DNA of 64,000 nucleotides. It comes from Cliona cf. orientalis. Lineage: Eukaryota > Porifera > Demospongiae > Clionaida > Clionaidae. This document shows, one piece after another, positions 31,949 to 43,069 of this stretch. Within the stretch, counting starts at the first letter, position 1. Each line of letters opens with the position of its first letter. The DNA is taken from the NCBI GenBank assembly GCA_963930775.1, contig OZ005696.1:5580001-5644000 (forward strand). Reading direction: 5' to 3'. The notes beneath the pieces are model-generated. The model was not told the DNA's origin. It saw only the letters and a list, made by a program, of their open reading frames with translations, and did not search any database. The position numbers were made by a program, and so were the translations under genes.

Positions 31949-32944
31949 ATGATGTCTGCAGAGCCCGCAAGGAAGAAAGCTTATTCGACCGACCTGCGAT
32001 GGCGAATCGTATATCAACGTTTGGGCATGGAACTGCCCTTTCACAAAATAGCAAAGAACTTGAACATAGCTACTAGCACTGCACATCGAATTTTTAAGGG
32101 TTTTGAAAATGATGGAGAGGTACAGGCTGCAAAACAAGGAATGAGACCAGAAATGAGAGCTCTAGATGAACACTCAGAGCTGCTTATTATTGGTCTTATC
32201 TTGGAGAATCCAACCCTTTATCTAGATGAGTTGGTTCAAGAAGTGAGTGAACTGACATCAGTGCTTGTTTCTCCAGCAACTACCTGTAGGCTCTTGAAAC
32301 GCTACGGATTCACAAGGAAGAAAGTTAGGCAAATTGCAGCACAGAGATGCTATACTCTTCGTGGTGCATTTATGGCACAGTCTACCATGTTTACGAGAGA
32401 TATGTTTGTATGGATTGACGAGACAGGCAGTGATGCTCGCGATCACATGCGCAAGTTTGGATATGCTCTCAGAGGTATGACTCCAACAGCACATCGCTTA
32501 CTAGCCAGAGGGCAGCGAGTAAATGCCATTGCAGCATTGGCTTCTAGTGGAGTTGTTGCAGTAGATCTAGTCCTTGAGACTGTTAGTGGAAGTGACTTCT
32601 TTGACTTTCTTCGAGGATCATTAATTCCAAACATGATGCCCTTCAATGGAAGCAATCCTCATTCCATCATAATTATGGACAATTGCTCAGTGCATCATAT
32701 TGCTGAAGTACGACATTTACTACAGCAGGTCGGAATTTTGGTGCTATACCTCCCCCCTTACAGTCCGGATTTGAATCCAGCTGAAGAGGCATTTAGTTTT
32801 GTCAAATCTTATTTGAAGAGGCATGACCTCTTATTACAATCTGGAGCTCCTCTGCCTGTAGTAGTGCAAGCTGCATTTAATTCCATAACTAAAGAGCAAT
32901 GTAATTCCTGGATTACTGACTCAGGATATCCGCTATTAAACTAA
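31949..32944 (+). CDS. IS630/Tc1-type DDE transposase (DDE_3 fold)
   Basis: An intact single-exon frame of about 331 residues; ATG codons at 31949 and 31952 are the likely starts. N-terminal helix-turn-helix (YSTDLRWRIVYQRLGMELPF, then HKIAKNLNIATSTAHRIFKG), a second winged segment (VSPATTCRLLKRYGFTRKKV), then an RNase H-like DDE domain: first Asp in FVWIDETGSD, second in IIIMDNCSVHH, Glu in PPYSPDLNPAEEAFSFVK. Counting from the second Asp, 34 residues precede the Glu (DD34E spacing). This is the IS630-Tc1-mariner family, whose eukaryotic members normally duplicate TA. Here the surrounding element has a 9-bp duplication, which is unusual. Catalytic residues are all present. Confidence 0.9.
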   Translation: MMSAEPARKKAYSTDLRWRIVYQRLGMELPFHKIAKNLNIATSTAHRIFKGFENDGEVQAAKQGMRPEMRALDEHSELLIIGLILENPTLYLDELVQEVSELTSVLVSPATTCRLLKRYGFTRKKVRQIAAQRCYTLRGAFMAQSTMFTRDMFVWIDETGSDARDHMRKFGYALRGMTPTAHRLLARGQRVNAIAALASSGVVAVDLVLETVSGSDFFDFLRGSLIPNMMPFNGSNPHSIIIMDNCSVHHIAEVRHLLQQVGILVLYLPPYSPDLNPAEEAFSFVKSYLKRHDLLLQSGAPLPVVVQAAFNSITKEQCNSWITDSGYPLLN

Positions 32945-33095
32945 TACAACGTCATTATTATAATTAATTTTTGTCTTCAGCTGAAAATAATGTAATCAAA
33001 ATTAATAATAATTAATTTTAACGTTCCAATGATCCAATAATAGTGATTACTAACAGAGAACTATTAACAAAGTTCAAAACTGCACTAAAAGTGCC

Positions 33096-34544
33096 TTACA
33101 TCTTCTTCATATCGTCAATAATGGAGCTCTTCAATTCCTCATATTGCACTTGAGTTATGGCTCCAGACTCCAACAAAACATGCCACTTGCTCAACTGTTC
33201 TATACACTGTGTTCGCATATTCAAACGTTTCATCGGAGAAGCTGAATTGGTTACCAATGGAGTGGGACAGCTATTTTCAGCCGGTGCATCACCTTCTTGA
33301 ACCATTTTCCCCTTAGTCTTCTTAAAGAAGGGAAAGTTAGGTGGTTCCTCATATGAGGAGCATTTTCCTGAGTTTATCATGTGCGCCCAACAGTTAAACT
33401 GCTCAACTGACAAGCCGCTTTCTCCATGCCTTTCCTTTAACTTTATAACAATGTCTTCTACTGTACTTAGTGTTTTAGCAATCGAGTCACGTTTCGTACT
33501 AGTTGGCAAGGGCATATCAGTACGTGGACGCTTACGAGGAAGAGTTGCATCATCTGATTCTTCAACGTCAACACTACCATAGAGCCAGAGCAACACATCG
33601 GACTTCCTTTTGTACAAAACGTACATTTCCGCCACATCTTCATCATCGTGAAGCTCTCTCATTTTTCCTTTAGCTCCATGGCCAGGTTCAATGTAACCTA
33701 AAGTTCCTTGGAGTTGACCCAACTTCTCTTTGACATATCTCCGCAGGTCACTCAAGGTATCAAAACGATCACTTTGGGGCAACGATTTAGTTGTGTGTAT
33801 ACTCTTCTTCTTTGGATTGATAATTTTCACATTGTAGTTAATTTTCTGCTTCTGCGAAAGACTCACTTTAGTCTTGTTCTGTGAAGTGCACTGCAGCAAA
33901 CGATTACCATACTAAACATTTAAAGGCTATCTATACTGTATGCGTGGTGTACACACTAATATTATGGGGAAGTGGGGAGGGGCAACAGTATGACATAGAT
34001 GAAACTCTTACACCTTGAAATGTTTCTCTCATACAGTACATTCTTAAATGGGTACACTACAAATAGTGTAATAGGTATTCCATAATAATAAGATAGCTAC
34101 ATGTACATGTACATGCACTCTCACACAAAATATTACATACACTCGTACTGTACACTATGAAGACATGCTCATACAATACACTCGGGTAGCACCTACACAT
34201 ACTACATGTACTAAATATCCACTCCTGCATGCAGAATTATTTTAAGCTTCGGTTTTCAATTAACGCTCACCTCGATTTCATAACTGAGAGGTAGGGTCAC
34301 CTGATTGGCCCGGTTGAGAAAAGCTGGCAGGACCGTAAACAGTATTTGCTGCCTCACATATTGGACGTGTAAATGGCGGTGGAGGAGGCACAAACCTACT
34401 CATCTGGTAGTCATTGTGACCAAAATAATATGGATTCGGATATGGCGGATAGTATGATTCATAGGACGATCGCTCTTGGCTGCCTGAATCATAGCCACTC
34501 GCTCGTGATTCGCTCCCATCAATTATGATGTCGTTCTCCTCCAT
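33096..34544 (-). CDS. accessory transposon protein, PB1-like N-part and SHOCT-like C-terminus
   Basis: The first exon (34544 to about 34301) encodes MEENDIIIDGSESRASGYDS and a Tyr/Pro-rich segment. The second (about 33890-33096) encodes a PB1-like block (FDTLSDLRRYVKEKLGQLQG to DVLLWLYGSVDVEE), a basic stretch (LPRKRPRTDMPLP, possible nuclear signal), a middle helix-rich part and a C-terminal SHOCT-like motif (LSKWHVLLESGAITQVQYEE). The exact splice phase is unresolved. It converges on the transposase with about 150 bp between stop codons and lies within the same TIRs, so it is probably part of the transposon and may oligomerise or regulate. The domain names are inference from pattern. Confidence 0.65.
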
Positions 34545-35804
34545 AGCTAGCTAGCTCCGGGTATTTGGCGCCTCTGCAACTACGCTCTCTCACATACAGT
34601 CACACGCACGTGTTTGACTGGCATTAATTGTAATCTCACATAGTACCAGGGGCTGGCCCGGACTACAGGTAACCATTTAAAACGCATGCGCAAACATTGA
34701 GCACCCCCCCCCCCGGCCCCGCGTACAATTCCGTAACTTTCTTACGGAACACGGAAATTCGAACGCTACTGAAATCGGCTGTACTAGCGATCACGCTAAA
34801 CGCGTGCCCACGCTGTTCAGAGGCCTTTGTCGATCGCTGGACAATATCGCTCGGGCCACCTCGAAATCTCGCTCGAACTTCCAACTGTCTAAGCCTGCCA
34901 TTACTAGGTACGTTGAGCACGATGCATTAAGGTCAAAGGACAAGTAGAGTAGGGTTGGCATATTTCGGACAGCTAAGAAAAGACAGCGTTATATCACAGA
35001 CAAACGAGCAGCACTAGATCGCGACTATGCAACCACAGATAGGCCCAAACACCACCTACTAAACGAGCCCTTAACCATGGCCCCACCTACTTCCGTTCGT
35101 GCAGGGCGTACGCACGAAGTACCGCTGGTTCTGGAGGTAGAGAGCGGACAGTGTCGACCATTACCGGACAAAGGTGAAAGAAAATACATAAAAAATCGCG
35201 GCTGCGGTTATCAATATATGACACATAAATGGCATCAAATGCATCACGAACAACATCCTTCTTACATCCTGCCTTTAGATTTGAAGATTCATCCAAAAAT
35301 TGTGAAACAATTCATGAATACATTAAGTAATGCAAAACTACCTCTGAAAGTTCTTTACAAAAAAAATCTGGTTTATGCTTACAATAAGGTCAAAAAATTC
35401 CGGAAAAAATTCTAAAAATTCTCCATACATTCTAGTATGCACATACCAAATGAAAAAAATAATTCATCAAAAATTGATGCCGCTGTACCATAGTAATAAT
35501 ATTCATAAATCTTAGCTACCATGAAAAACCAGCTTCTTGAAAAAAATACGAAAAAGTTGCAACAGTTTAGAGCAGCGTTGTGCAGCTTCTGTGTGGATGC
35601 ACACCACAAGAAATGAGATATAGGTAGTACTTACATGGCCCCTACCTCATGGCAAATGGTGAAAGATTACGTAATACCGTTGGCCGTATAAACGCAATTA
35701 TGTGCGAGGCGTCCAGTAACTGCCTCCGTCCGATAATACCCTACCCTACTCTATACTAGGCAGTATCCGTACGTAATCGGATTATTCAGAATCTGAATAA
35801 TAAC
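34545..35804. other. right interior of the 4.25-kb element
   Basis: A likely promoter region for the minus-strand gene lies just beyond 34544. A palindrome TAGTACCAGGGGC-TGGCCCGGACTA lies near 34639-34663. An open frame 35077-35415 (Lys/His-rich, 112 codons) has no recognisable domain. The rest is unexplained. Confidence 0.45.
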
Positions 35805-35876
35805 AGCGCATGCGCATGCAGTGGATACCAGGCCTTCCTTCCCCCTCCCCCCTCAGAAGGCCTGGGGACGAGGCTA
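35805..35876 (-). repeat. right terminal inverted repeat
   Basis: Complement of 31630-31701, ending CCTGGGGACGAGGCTA at 35876, followed by the target duplicate CCAGTGGCA. Confidence 0.9.
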
Positions 35877-35885
35877 CCAGTGGCA

Positions 35886-36720
35886 TCAAGCTATGCCGTA
35901 CCGCGCCGGGCTCCAAAGGAGGAGAGAGCGAGACAGAGCTCGTCGTCAGCTCAACAACGCAAGGACCAGCTAAGAACGTGATAAAGATAGACGTGTTGCT
36001 AACTGACTCTGACAATAGAGGCCGCTGAGCTAAACTGAATTAAATTTTCTCTTGACTGTTGGCAGACCGTGACTTTGTGGAGGCATAGATAGTATCTATG
36101 GTGGAGGCAACTATCATGCATGCAGCTGTATAATAGGGTTAGGTTATACGAGAGTGCCTACCTGCCATCGGAATTTCGCACCTAGCAGCCTAGGCTGCAC
36201 GCGTTAATTAGGCTGCAGAAATCCAGCAATCCAGGGTGCCCAACTGCATGCCAGCAATTAACCTTCATACCCCACTAATGTCCTTCTGTCCTTCAGGAAG
36301 ACGCAAATACAACCGTGGACGTCAAGTTGATGGGCAGTGGGTGTTTGGCGGTATCGAGAGGGGTACAACCAATGCCTTTATGCTGGTTGTCCCTGATCGT
36401 ACCAGAAGCACCTTACTGCCCATTATCCAGCAGTATATTCGGTCTGGTACCACTATCATGTCTGACGAGTGGGCTGCCTACCGTGAAATTGGACCTATAA
36501 TAGGCCTACACGGCACTATGAGACTGTCTGTTATTGTCTGCTTGGATATGTGTCAGTTGTCTTCATGATCTATTGTGCTATGGCTTTGTTAAAGTTTCCT
36601 CGAGTCGAGTCTCATCTACTGACGGCAGATCTAGAGACTTTCAGAGGCTCAGCTCAGGCTCGCCCCAAACAGGCCCTGCATGACACTAGTATAAATACGT
36701 TTTTTTTTTTTTTTCGCGAC
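35886..36720 (+). repeat. dispersed repeat R1, copy C, split by a Merlin fragment
   Basis: 35900-36125 and 36500-36690 together match the inverse of 27640-28000 (GGAGAGAGCGAGACAGAGCT, GAGACTGTCTGTTATTGTC, CAGGCTCGCCCCAAACAGGC). The break falls after GCAGCTGTA, where sequence identical to 50248-50613 is inserted. Confidence 0.65.
36130..36499 (+). pseudogene. Merlin (IS1016/IS1595-like) transposase fragment, truncated
   Basis: The frame from 36236 reads RRKYNRGRQVDGQWVFGGIE, FMLVVPDRTRSTLLPII and SGTTIMSDEWAAYREIG, typical of the ISXO2/IS1595 DDE domain used by eukaryotic Merlin elements. It stops at REIGPIIG where R1 sequence resumes, so the final catalytic region is lost. Sequence and upstream flank match the minus-strand copy at 50085-50613 almost exactly. 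Confidence 0.8.
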
Positions 36721-36788
36721 CAAAGAGGAAGGGTCTGGGATCGATCATCGGGACCAGACTATCGTGAGTTGACGTCAGACCATAAATG

Positions 36789-36816
36789 ATTAAGACTGCG
36801 TTACGCAGTCTTAATT
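36789..36816. repeat. short perfect hairpin
   Basis: GATTAAGACTGCGT pairs with ACGCAGTCTTAAT with almost no loop. Outer sequence (GTCAGACCATA and TATGGTCAGAC) also pairs partly. Confidence 0.7.
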
Positions 36817-36966
36817 ATCTATGGTCAGACTGTGTCTCTCCCTCATGATGGAAACCGCTAGTGGGCATACGCGGCTGACTGGAGCTCTGACGTGCATGGT
36901 GTGTGTGTGAAGTGTAGTGTTTTTATGATGGCACTGCTGTTCCGTTTGTTGTGCATACCCGGCTAC

Positions 36967-37004
36967 TAGCCTCGAACCCAGGCTCACCTGGGTTTACGAG
37001 GCTA
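36967..37004. mobile_element. 38-bp palindromic insertion, TAGCCTCG ends
   Basis: TAGCCTCGAACCCAGG pairs with CCTGGGTTTACGAGGCTA around CTCA. ACCCGGCT is repeated at 36957-36964 and 37005-37012, two bases off on the left side, so the target duplication is degenerate. It is the smallest member of the TAG[C/T]CT group here. Confidence 0.65.
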
Positions 37005-37012
37005 ACCCGGCT

Positions 37013-37884
37013 GGTCGGTCACATGATCAATATCCATTTAGCTTAGGGGGTGGGATATGAGCCTCTTCATAGCGCGCGCCAGACCAGCGTCAGGCTATTT
37101 AGTAAGTCTGAAGTATTATGAGAATTTTTTTGTACATTTCTCAATTGGTGATAGCAATCGCTATCTTCTACAAAGGTATGATATTATAATAGCTAATATT
37201 ATTAGGCCTACTAAACTTTATAAGCTAGAAAAAGGGGTAGATCTATCACAGCCAGTAAAGGTCTGATCGGCTCGTGATCATGGGACTCAGAGAGAGTCTC
37301 ATGCCCCAACTGTATACAATAAAGTTTTGTCCCCTAACTCAGTATCTAGTGCAGAATTGTACATTTGCTAAGCATTGCCTAATAATTAATGCCTACAGCA
37401 GTTAGTAGCTCATACTGTAAGGCTGGGGACCCAGGTATCAGGTCAAGCTTGAATAACATTTAATATTGCCCCATGAATGAAGCCATTGCTAGCTGTGGAA
37501 TTGGATCATCCACAGGTTTAATTTGATATGATAATATTATAGGCAGATCTAATGTGTGATTCCATAATACATGCAATATCATGATACTATATATAGTTAT
37601 GAGGACTTTTTATGTCTATCAACTCCACACTATTAAATTCAGATACTTCCCTGCATGAGTACTATCAAGTGGTCTCCTGCCCACACGTTTGACCGCATGC
37701 ATGTAGTCACGACATGAAAATATTTTATCTGCAGCCTGAAAAACTATAATACTAATTTATACTGTGCAGTTAATTATAATATTATATGATTCTTTGATTA
37801 CTTGGACCCAGTTTGAAACTTATGTAATACATGCTCGAGCCTCTGATTACTCTAGTCCCTCAACCTATTATGCCTGTAAATCTC
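37013..37884. other. AT-rich intergenic
   Basis: No gene or repeat was identified. A 69-codon open frame at 37057-37266 has no support. Confidence 0.45.
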
Positions 37885-38215
37885 TATAGACGACTTAGGC
37901 ATGACTGTTTAGCCCATTAACTGCATATGTTGGTGGTCAACGCTGCCATAGCTTTATACAGCGTACGATCGCGAGTGCATTTCTTGCCTCTCAGCTCGTC
38001 TACGACACCGTAAAGGCATTGAAGCTTCCGGATGTAACGCTCTCGGGCTGCTTTAGACAAACTGTCGGTGTACTTCTTGCTCATGATCGATCTTGCAAGC
38101 TTCCACTGGCATACTGGCAGTACACGCGGTATTGTCGCTTGACCACCAAAATGGCGGATAGCAACAGCTGCTATGCAGTTAATGGGCTAAACGGTCACGT
38201 CTTAAGTCGTTTATA
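37885..38215. mobile_element. MITE with about 40-bp TIR, TA target, carrying a gene fragment
   Basis: The left end TATAGACGACTTAGGCATGA matches the complement of the right end (…TAAGTCGTTTATA), and GTTTAGCCCATTAACTGCAT is shared by both arms. The interior includes a short minus-strand reading frame (38084-37917). Confidence 0.8.
37917..38084 (-). CDS. 55-aa reading frame inside a MITE, possible captured first exon
   Basis: ATG at 38084 starts MSKKYTDSLSKAARERYIRK and continues with a charged, helix-like sequence, stopping in the left TIR. The start resembles N-termini of cnidarian and sponge transposon-associated proteins (a LS-AR-RY-KL pattern), from memory only. It may be a remnant of the autonomous parent's gene. 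Confidence 0.35.
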   Translation of the reverse strand: MSKKYTDSLSKAARERYIRKLQCLYGVVDELRGKKCTRDRTLYKAMAALTTNICS

Positions 38216-38339
38216 GATTGGTTGATAGTAAGTATTTCAATAATTTGTGGTTCTTAATTATTACATTATTCACTATAGACTCCTCCCACATAATACACTA
38301 TTCACTACACTCCTCCCACATATCCTCAAATCCGTACAG

Positions 38340-41300
38340 GCTGTTGTGTTGCTCAACAACTTGTTAACTGCTTCAGTGGTGAAGCATGCAGAAATATCCC
38401 AATTTCGTTTGGATTTGTTGAACAGTGTTGCCATTCTTCTGATATCTCAAGAAGCTACAGCCTGCCAGGTGTTGAAGAATGTGTGGAATGCAGATGTAAG
38501 TGATAACTAAGTTTTTGATGGTAAATTGAATATTCGGCACAAAAATAATACGAAGCAATTCCTCAGTTTCTGCTTCCCCCACCCACCTGCCCCCATCCTC
38601 ATGCCGACTGTCAATGTCCTCCATAGTCTGTATACCTGTCATGCATGCTCGAAGTGAATCGGGGGAAAAAATGCTAGATTAGTATTTCTCTTCATCTGTT
38701 TTAGTGGCAGAATATCCAGAACTATAGTGGATTTCAGTTCACACAATTTAAAGCTTGAACATTCGTAATTTCTATAATTAACTGCAGAGTCTTGGATAAT
38801 TATTGGGGGTGTCAAAATTAATTTTATTTGGTTAATAGTCACATACAGGTGCTATGTTAGTGAGCAGTGTGGCAGCGACCCCCCACCAGTGTCGGTGACC
38901 ACGTTTGCTGTTAACGATGGAGAGAGGGTGTGTTGCAACGGCAACTTTACTTCGTGGGATGTGAGCAGCTCACCCACTAGTGGCTCATCATGTACTGTGT
39001 GCCCTGGTATGTATCAAAATAATTATTGTGTGTGATTTTGTTGATATTATTGACAACTTCGCAGTTGACGAGAAATCCTAGCAAATGTGAGTAGATAGCT
39101 GAAAAATATAAACATGGCATTGCATAGTGCTTATTTTGTATTTAAAGTCAGGATAATTTTGTATATTATATATACAACAAAAAATGTTTTTCAGAGCGAC
39201 AATTTTCTTATATTATAGTCCGTGTCATTACATGAGGGCATGGATATGCGTCTTGGATGTGCCCGGTTGCTATGAACGCGCGGCGCGGGTGGAGAGAAAG
39301 TCCGCACTACAAGGCTCAGGATTGGTCAGAATTATAGGGCTGTATGTACAAAGAAGAGTGGCCTTAATGCCTCAGGCCATAGCTACAGCTAGAGACGTAT
39401 TGTCAGCGCGAAAGCGCCGCGCGTTTCGAGAGGCCTGCTAAGCAGGCGCTAGCCACCGAGCCTCGAGTGAAGCAAGAGGCGAGGTCTGTTCTTTGTCATA
39501 CCTGTCAGTAGTCCGATAACAACGTTCGAGCAGAGCAAGAACGTTGCCATTGCACATTTAGTTGGAGGGGTGTGGCCTCTGCAACCGCTTCCATCTGCGC
39601 ATGCGCACGATACTAATGGGCTATGTTCGTGAGCATGTACCGTTAATAGATGATCATGCATGCTAGCCACATTATGTGGCTAGCATGCATGATCATGTCA
39701 TTATCCCATGATTGTGACTTGTTAGAGTGTGAGATATAACGTGATCGGGGAAATGTCAACATCTGATTAGGTAATTTGACTTTCAATTTGATTTCTCATT
39801 AAATTTTGATTTGTTATTGGATTCCCTATTGGGTGTTTGTTTGCTATAGCATTGCACTTATCAGGCAATCAAGTTCAAGGTAGCAGTTGATTGTTTATCA
39901 AGTTCACACCTTGTACTACACTGGTATAGTGGCTGCACTATACTACTGTTGCACAGGTGCATGGTGCCTTTGATCTGTATGGCTTGTGTGATGTAGCATA
40001 ACATTTGTAGGTAGGGAAGTCATGCTGGAGTCAGTGCTGACTCATGCTTAGTTGTACAAGTTATAGTTACAAGACCTTAATTGGGGTGCATGAGATGCAT
40101 GGTCGAATGCACCCCAATTAAGGTCTTGTCCCCTGTACTGCGGAACGGTGTAAAATGGAAATGTTTTCACCCCAAAACGATCGTGTAACGGAACTGAACA
40201 TGAACTTTTTATTGACAACTACTGTACATGTATATCTGCAGATATATATCCATGTTTACCCACCATTGTTCACGCTAATTGTGTATTTGATCGATCCTTT
40301 TTACCCAGCTATAATTATCGTACAAAGATACCTCGTGTGCATGTGCAGCAAGGGGTACATATAAAAGATTATTGATCTATCAGTTTATCACCATTTGTCA
40401 TCAAAAAAATGGCCAGATTAAGGATTCCTTACACGTGCATGCATAGCATGGGGTGAAGCAATTGTTATTGTCCATTGATCTGCCTGTTTGTCTCTATTTT
40501 CAGCATAAAAGTGGCAATGGCCAGATCTTGAGATTTAGGCCCTCATATGCATACTGGATCCATAAAAACTTTCAGAAAATTAGCTTCAACATCATACTCA
40601 TATCCCACATAAAATTTACCTCCACCAAAAAGATGCCTCCCCCCCTCAAGAAAAAGTACATTCCCATAAAAATAATTCCATCCATAATTATGACACTAAT
40701 ATATGAAGCCATATATCATCAAGGCACTGCCCGTGCTTTATATCCGGTACACGTGGAGCGTACTCAATATGGCCAATATTGTACGGACAATATTGGCCAT
40801 GAAGCACTCTAGCGGGCTTTGATTACAAACTTAAGTTTTTGAAAGTCTAAAAGCACATGAAGAAGCAAGTATTCACCTTGATACTGTTCAGACTAACTTC
40901 TACACTGAATACTTGTCACTAAGAAGCTTTCAAATTGACAAAGGTCAGTATTGAAGCCAGTTTTTCACCGAATTTGATTGATCCGTTGTGTTTACGAGTC
41001 GCTTAGATGTCTAAATCTCCAGATATGGCGATTTTTATGCTCACAACAACAACAACAACAACAACGACACGACCGATTACTTTACCCCTTACGCATGTAT
41101 GCAGGGTAATAATATACCTTCCATTATCAAAATATGGTGGAGGTAGCTATGTTTCACAGACAAGCTACTATTGAAGAGATAACAAGATACTACACACCAA
41201 GCCTATTGACAATGTATGTATGGCTACACAGTGACACAGTGTACCTGTGATTATCATGCTTTAATGATGTAGCACCTACAATATGTGATATTCAATTGAT

Positions 41301-41548
41301 CGGCCTCTTCAACGGAGAAGTTGTGCTAAACTGGACTGCAGTACCCACCTGTGCTCGGTCTGTGCTCTACAATGTGACATCCAACTGTAGTACCTGTAGC
41401 CCTACTACTGCCAACTCAACAACAACCAACTGTCCCCTACCACAACAGTGGGCAGATGTTCTCTGGTGTGCTTTCACTGTTCAAAGCGCAATTTGTGATG
41501 GTAATCTCACTGGGGGATTGAGCAACCCTCTTGTGGTTATGTTTCAAG
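38340..41548 (+). CDS. receptor-like exons, partial gene
   Basis: Three open exons with splice motifs: 38340-38495 (AVVLLNNLLTASVVKHAEIS, helical), 38849-39006 (CYVSEQCGSDPPPVSV, SWDVSSSP, ending SCTVCPG; Cys-rich) and 41273-41548 (PTICDIQLIGLFNGEVVLNW, with SVLYNVTSNCSTC; fibronectin-III-like beta pattern). The last two resemble the start of an extracellular receptor. The first may belong to another gene. There is no transmembrane segment in the window. The intron 39007-41272 holds hairpins and dispersed repeats. Family not identified. Confidence 0.45.
39230..39520. repeat. dispersed repeat, possibly tRNA-derived
   Basis: GGATTGGTCAGAATTATAGGGC near 39320 resembles 16765-16790. On the minus strand, GGTGGCTAGCGCCTGC followed by TTAGCAGGC near 39425-39455 looks like a tRNA D-arm and anticodon region, but no intact acceptor or T-arm was found. 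Confidence 0.35.
39650..39696. repeat. perfect 22-bp hairpin
   Basis: ATGATCATGCATGCTAGCCACA pairs exactly with its complement across TTA. No target duplication is evident. Confidence 0.85.
40069..40129. repeat. 22-bp stem hairpin
   Basis: ACAAGACCTTAATTGGGGTG-CA and its complement are separated by 17 bases. The sequence left of it (39700-39900, repeated TTTGATTT) resembles the arms of the hAT-type element at 45376-46491. Confidence 0.8.
40770..40802. repeat. short hairpin
   Basis: ATGGCCAATATTGT pairs with ACAATATTGGCCAT across four bases. Confidence 0.75.
41040..41100. repeat. (AAC)n dispersed repeat, inverse of 7620-7745
   Basis: AACAACAACAACAACGACAC followed by GACCGATTACTTTACCCC mirrors GGGGTAAAGCAATCGG and (GTCGTT)n near 7655-7725. 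Confidence 0.6.
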
Positions 41549-41745
41549 GTACATTAATTGTGTGTATAACATTCTGTATTAGTGGGAACTAGCTTCTAAT
41601 CTATTCTAACAAGTCTATAATTATTTAATTTGTGATGATATTGAATGAGTGTCGCGGCCCTTGATTCAGATGTCTCTCTAGCTACTTATCAATGTCTATA
41701 GTAACCTCCTAGTTTAGCCATGGTCGTTTGCTAGTAAAGATCACT

Positions 41746-42028
41746 CAGTGATGTCTCTAGATTATTGTTTACTGGGTGCATAGGTGGATGCACAAAGCTA
41801 GTGGAAGTGTACTATAATAATAGTATACATGTAGCACTATTGATAGTATAATATAGCCTAGGTACTATTTCATGTAGATAGTCTACATATGTAGTGTTAC
41901 ATGTTTTATTACAGTATAGTGAAACATGCATATTCTGACCGGCTATAGGTAAACAAGTCCAGGATGGGTGCACAGGTGCATGAATTGGATGCAAAAGAAC
42001 CCACATGCACCCCCTGGCGATGCCACTG
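41746..42028. mobile_element. hAT-type non-autonomous element, CAGTG ends, short copy
   Basis: CAGTGATGTCTCTAG and ACCCCCTGGCGATGCCACTG match the ends of the 1116-bp element at 45376-46491. The flanks AGATCACT and AAGTTACT share only part of an 8-bp duplicate. Confidence 0.65.
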
Positions 42029-43069
42029 AAGTTACTTGTTCCTGAATCTTCAGGCCCTTGAATTTGTAGTTCTCTGCACTCACTGCCTTGCCTGCAGCTA
42101 TCTCTCTGCTCCATAAACTTGCTCCTTTTCTGTTTTACGTTGAAGTCTTCGCTCTATTGTACTTAGCTCGGAGACTCCACATGCACTGTATTGTACTATC
42201 ACGTGTTACAACGCATACGCAATAAAAATTAATATTGCAGATCGTTGAAATAGAAGACAGGTAAACACGTACGGAATGACAGACATATGGCAGATATATA
42301 AACGGAGAAATTTGATTGACATCACTTGTGTGGGGCTCACTCAACTCACTCCAACCAAGCATGCCACGTTTCAGCACAAAACTGCAATTTATCGTACATG
42401 ATTTGCGCTCGTAACCACACCGATCGCACATGCATATTCCAGGGTGGCTACACGTGTGCATACATGAGTATACTTTAGACCTTGGCTATGAACTGAGCCC
42501 AAAATGGGGATGCCATGGGCTGATATTCCTAGTGGGTCCTCTTTCGCGAGGGTATGGTACATAATTATATAGGGTGCCGGTGCACTGGTGTATGGATTGG
42601 GTGCATGCAGGTTGGCAACATTACAATTAGCAAAGTATCAAAACTATCATTAATTTAAAAAAGTTAATATCCTTCCTTCACAGAATGCAATGATGATATC
42701 ATATATACATTGGTTCCACGTTCTAGATTGAGATTCGCATTGAGACTCCATCGGAGGACAAGTGCATAAAAGTCAAATAACTCATTGCTAGCATAATATC
42801 ATGTTTGGAAGTTTTCAATCAACTATATGTGATGCAGTCATTGCTTCAATATTATTTTTAGTAGCTATGCAGGATAGTTCAGTCTTAGCCTAACTGGAAG
42901 GCCTTCTGACATTCATTCATGTCTGTATTGATAGCAGCCAAACTGTACTAAGATCATCACACACCCTTAATAATTATTGATGTTGATGTCTCATGTGAGA
43001 TGTGTATCACGAGGCTTCTCTCTCTCTCCCTTTTTCGTCGTCTTCAGCTAGTAGACTAGATATTATCAA
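42029..43069. other. repeat debris
   Basis: 42090-42450 is a decayed relative of 31097-31430, ending in TGTGTGGGGCTCACTCA. The rest shows no gene or clear element. Confidence 0.5.

Larger units (their letters stand above)
31630..35876. mobile_element. 4247-bp DNA transposon with 72-bp TIRs and 9-bp TSD
   Basis: Left TIR 31630-31701 and right TIR 35805-35876 are inverted copies beginning TAGCCTCGTCCCCAGGCC. CCAGTGGCA is duplicated at 31621-31629 and 35877-35885. Inside are two convergent genes: a DDE transposase on the plus strand (31949-32944) and a spliced minus-strand gene (34544-33096). Each TIR itself folds, because AGGCCTTC and GAAGGCCT-type blocks pair around a G-rich loop. The ends match the 52-bp hairpin at 11020-11071. 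The intact genes and matching ends suggest recent activity. Confidence 0.85.

Noticed and set aside
39425-39460. tRNA gene on the minus strand
   Set aside because: A D-arm-like and anticodon-like stretch is present, but no pairing acceptor stem or T-arm was found. At most it is tRNA-derived repeat.
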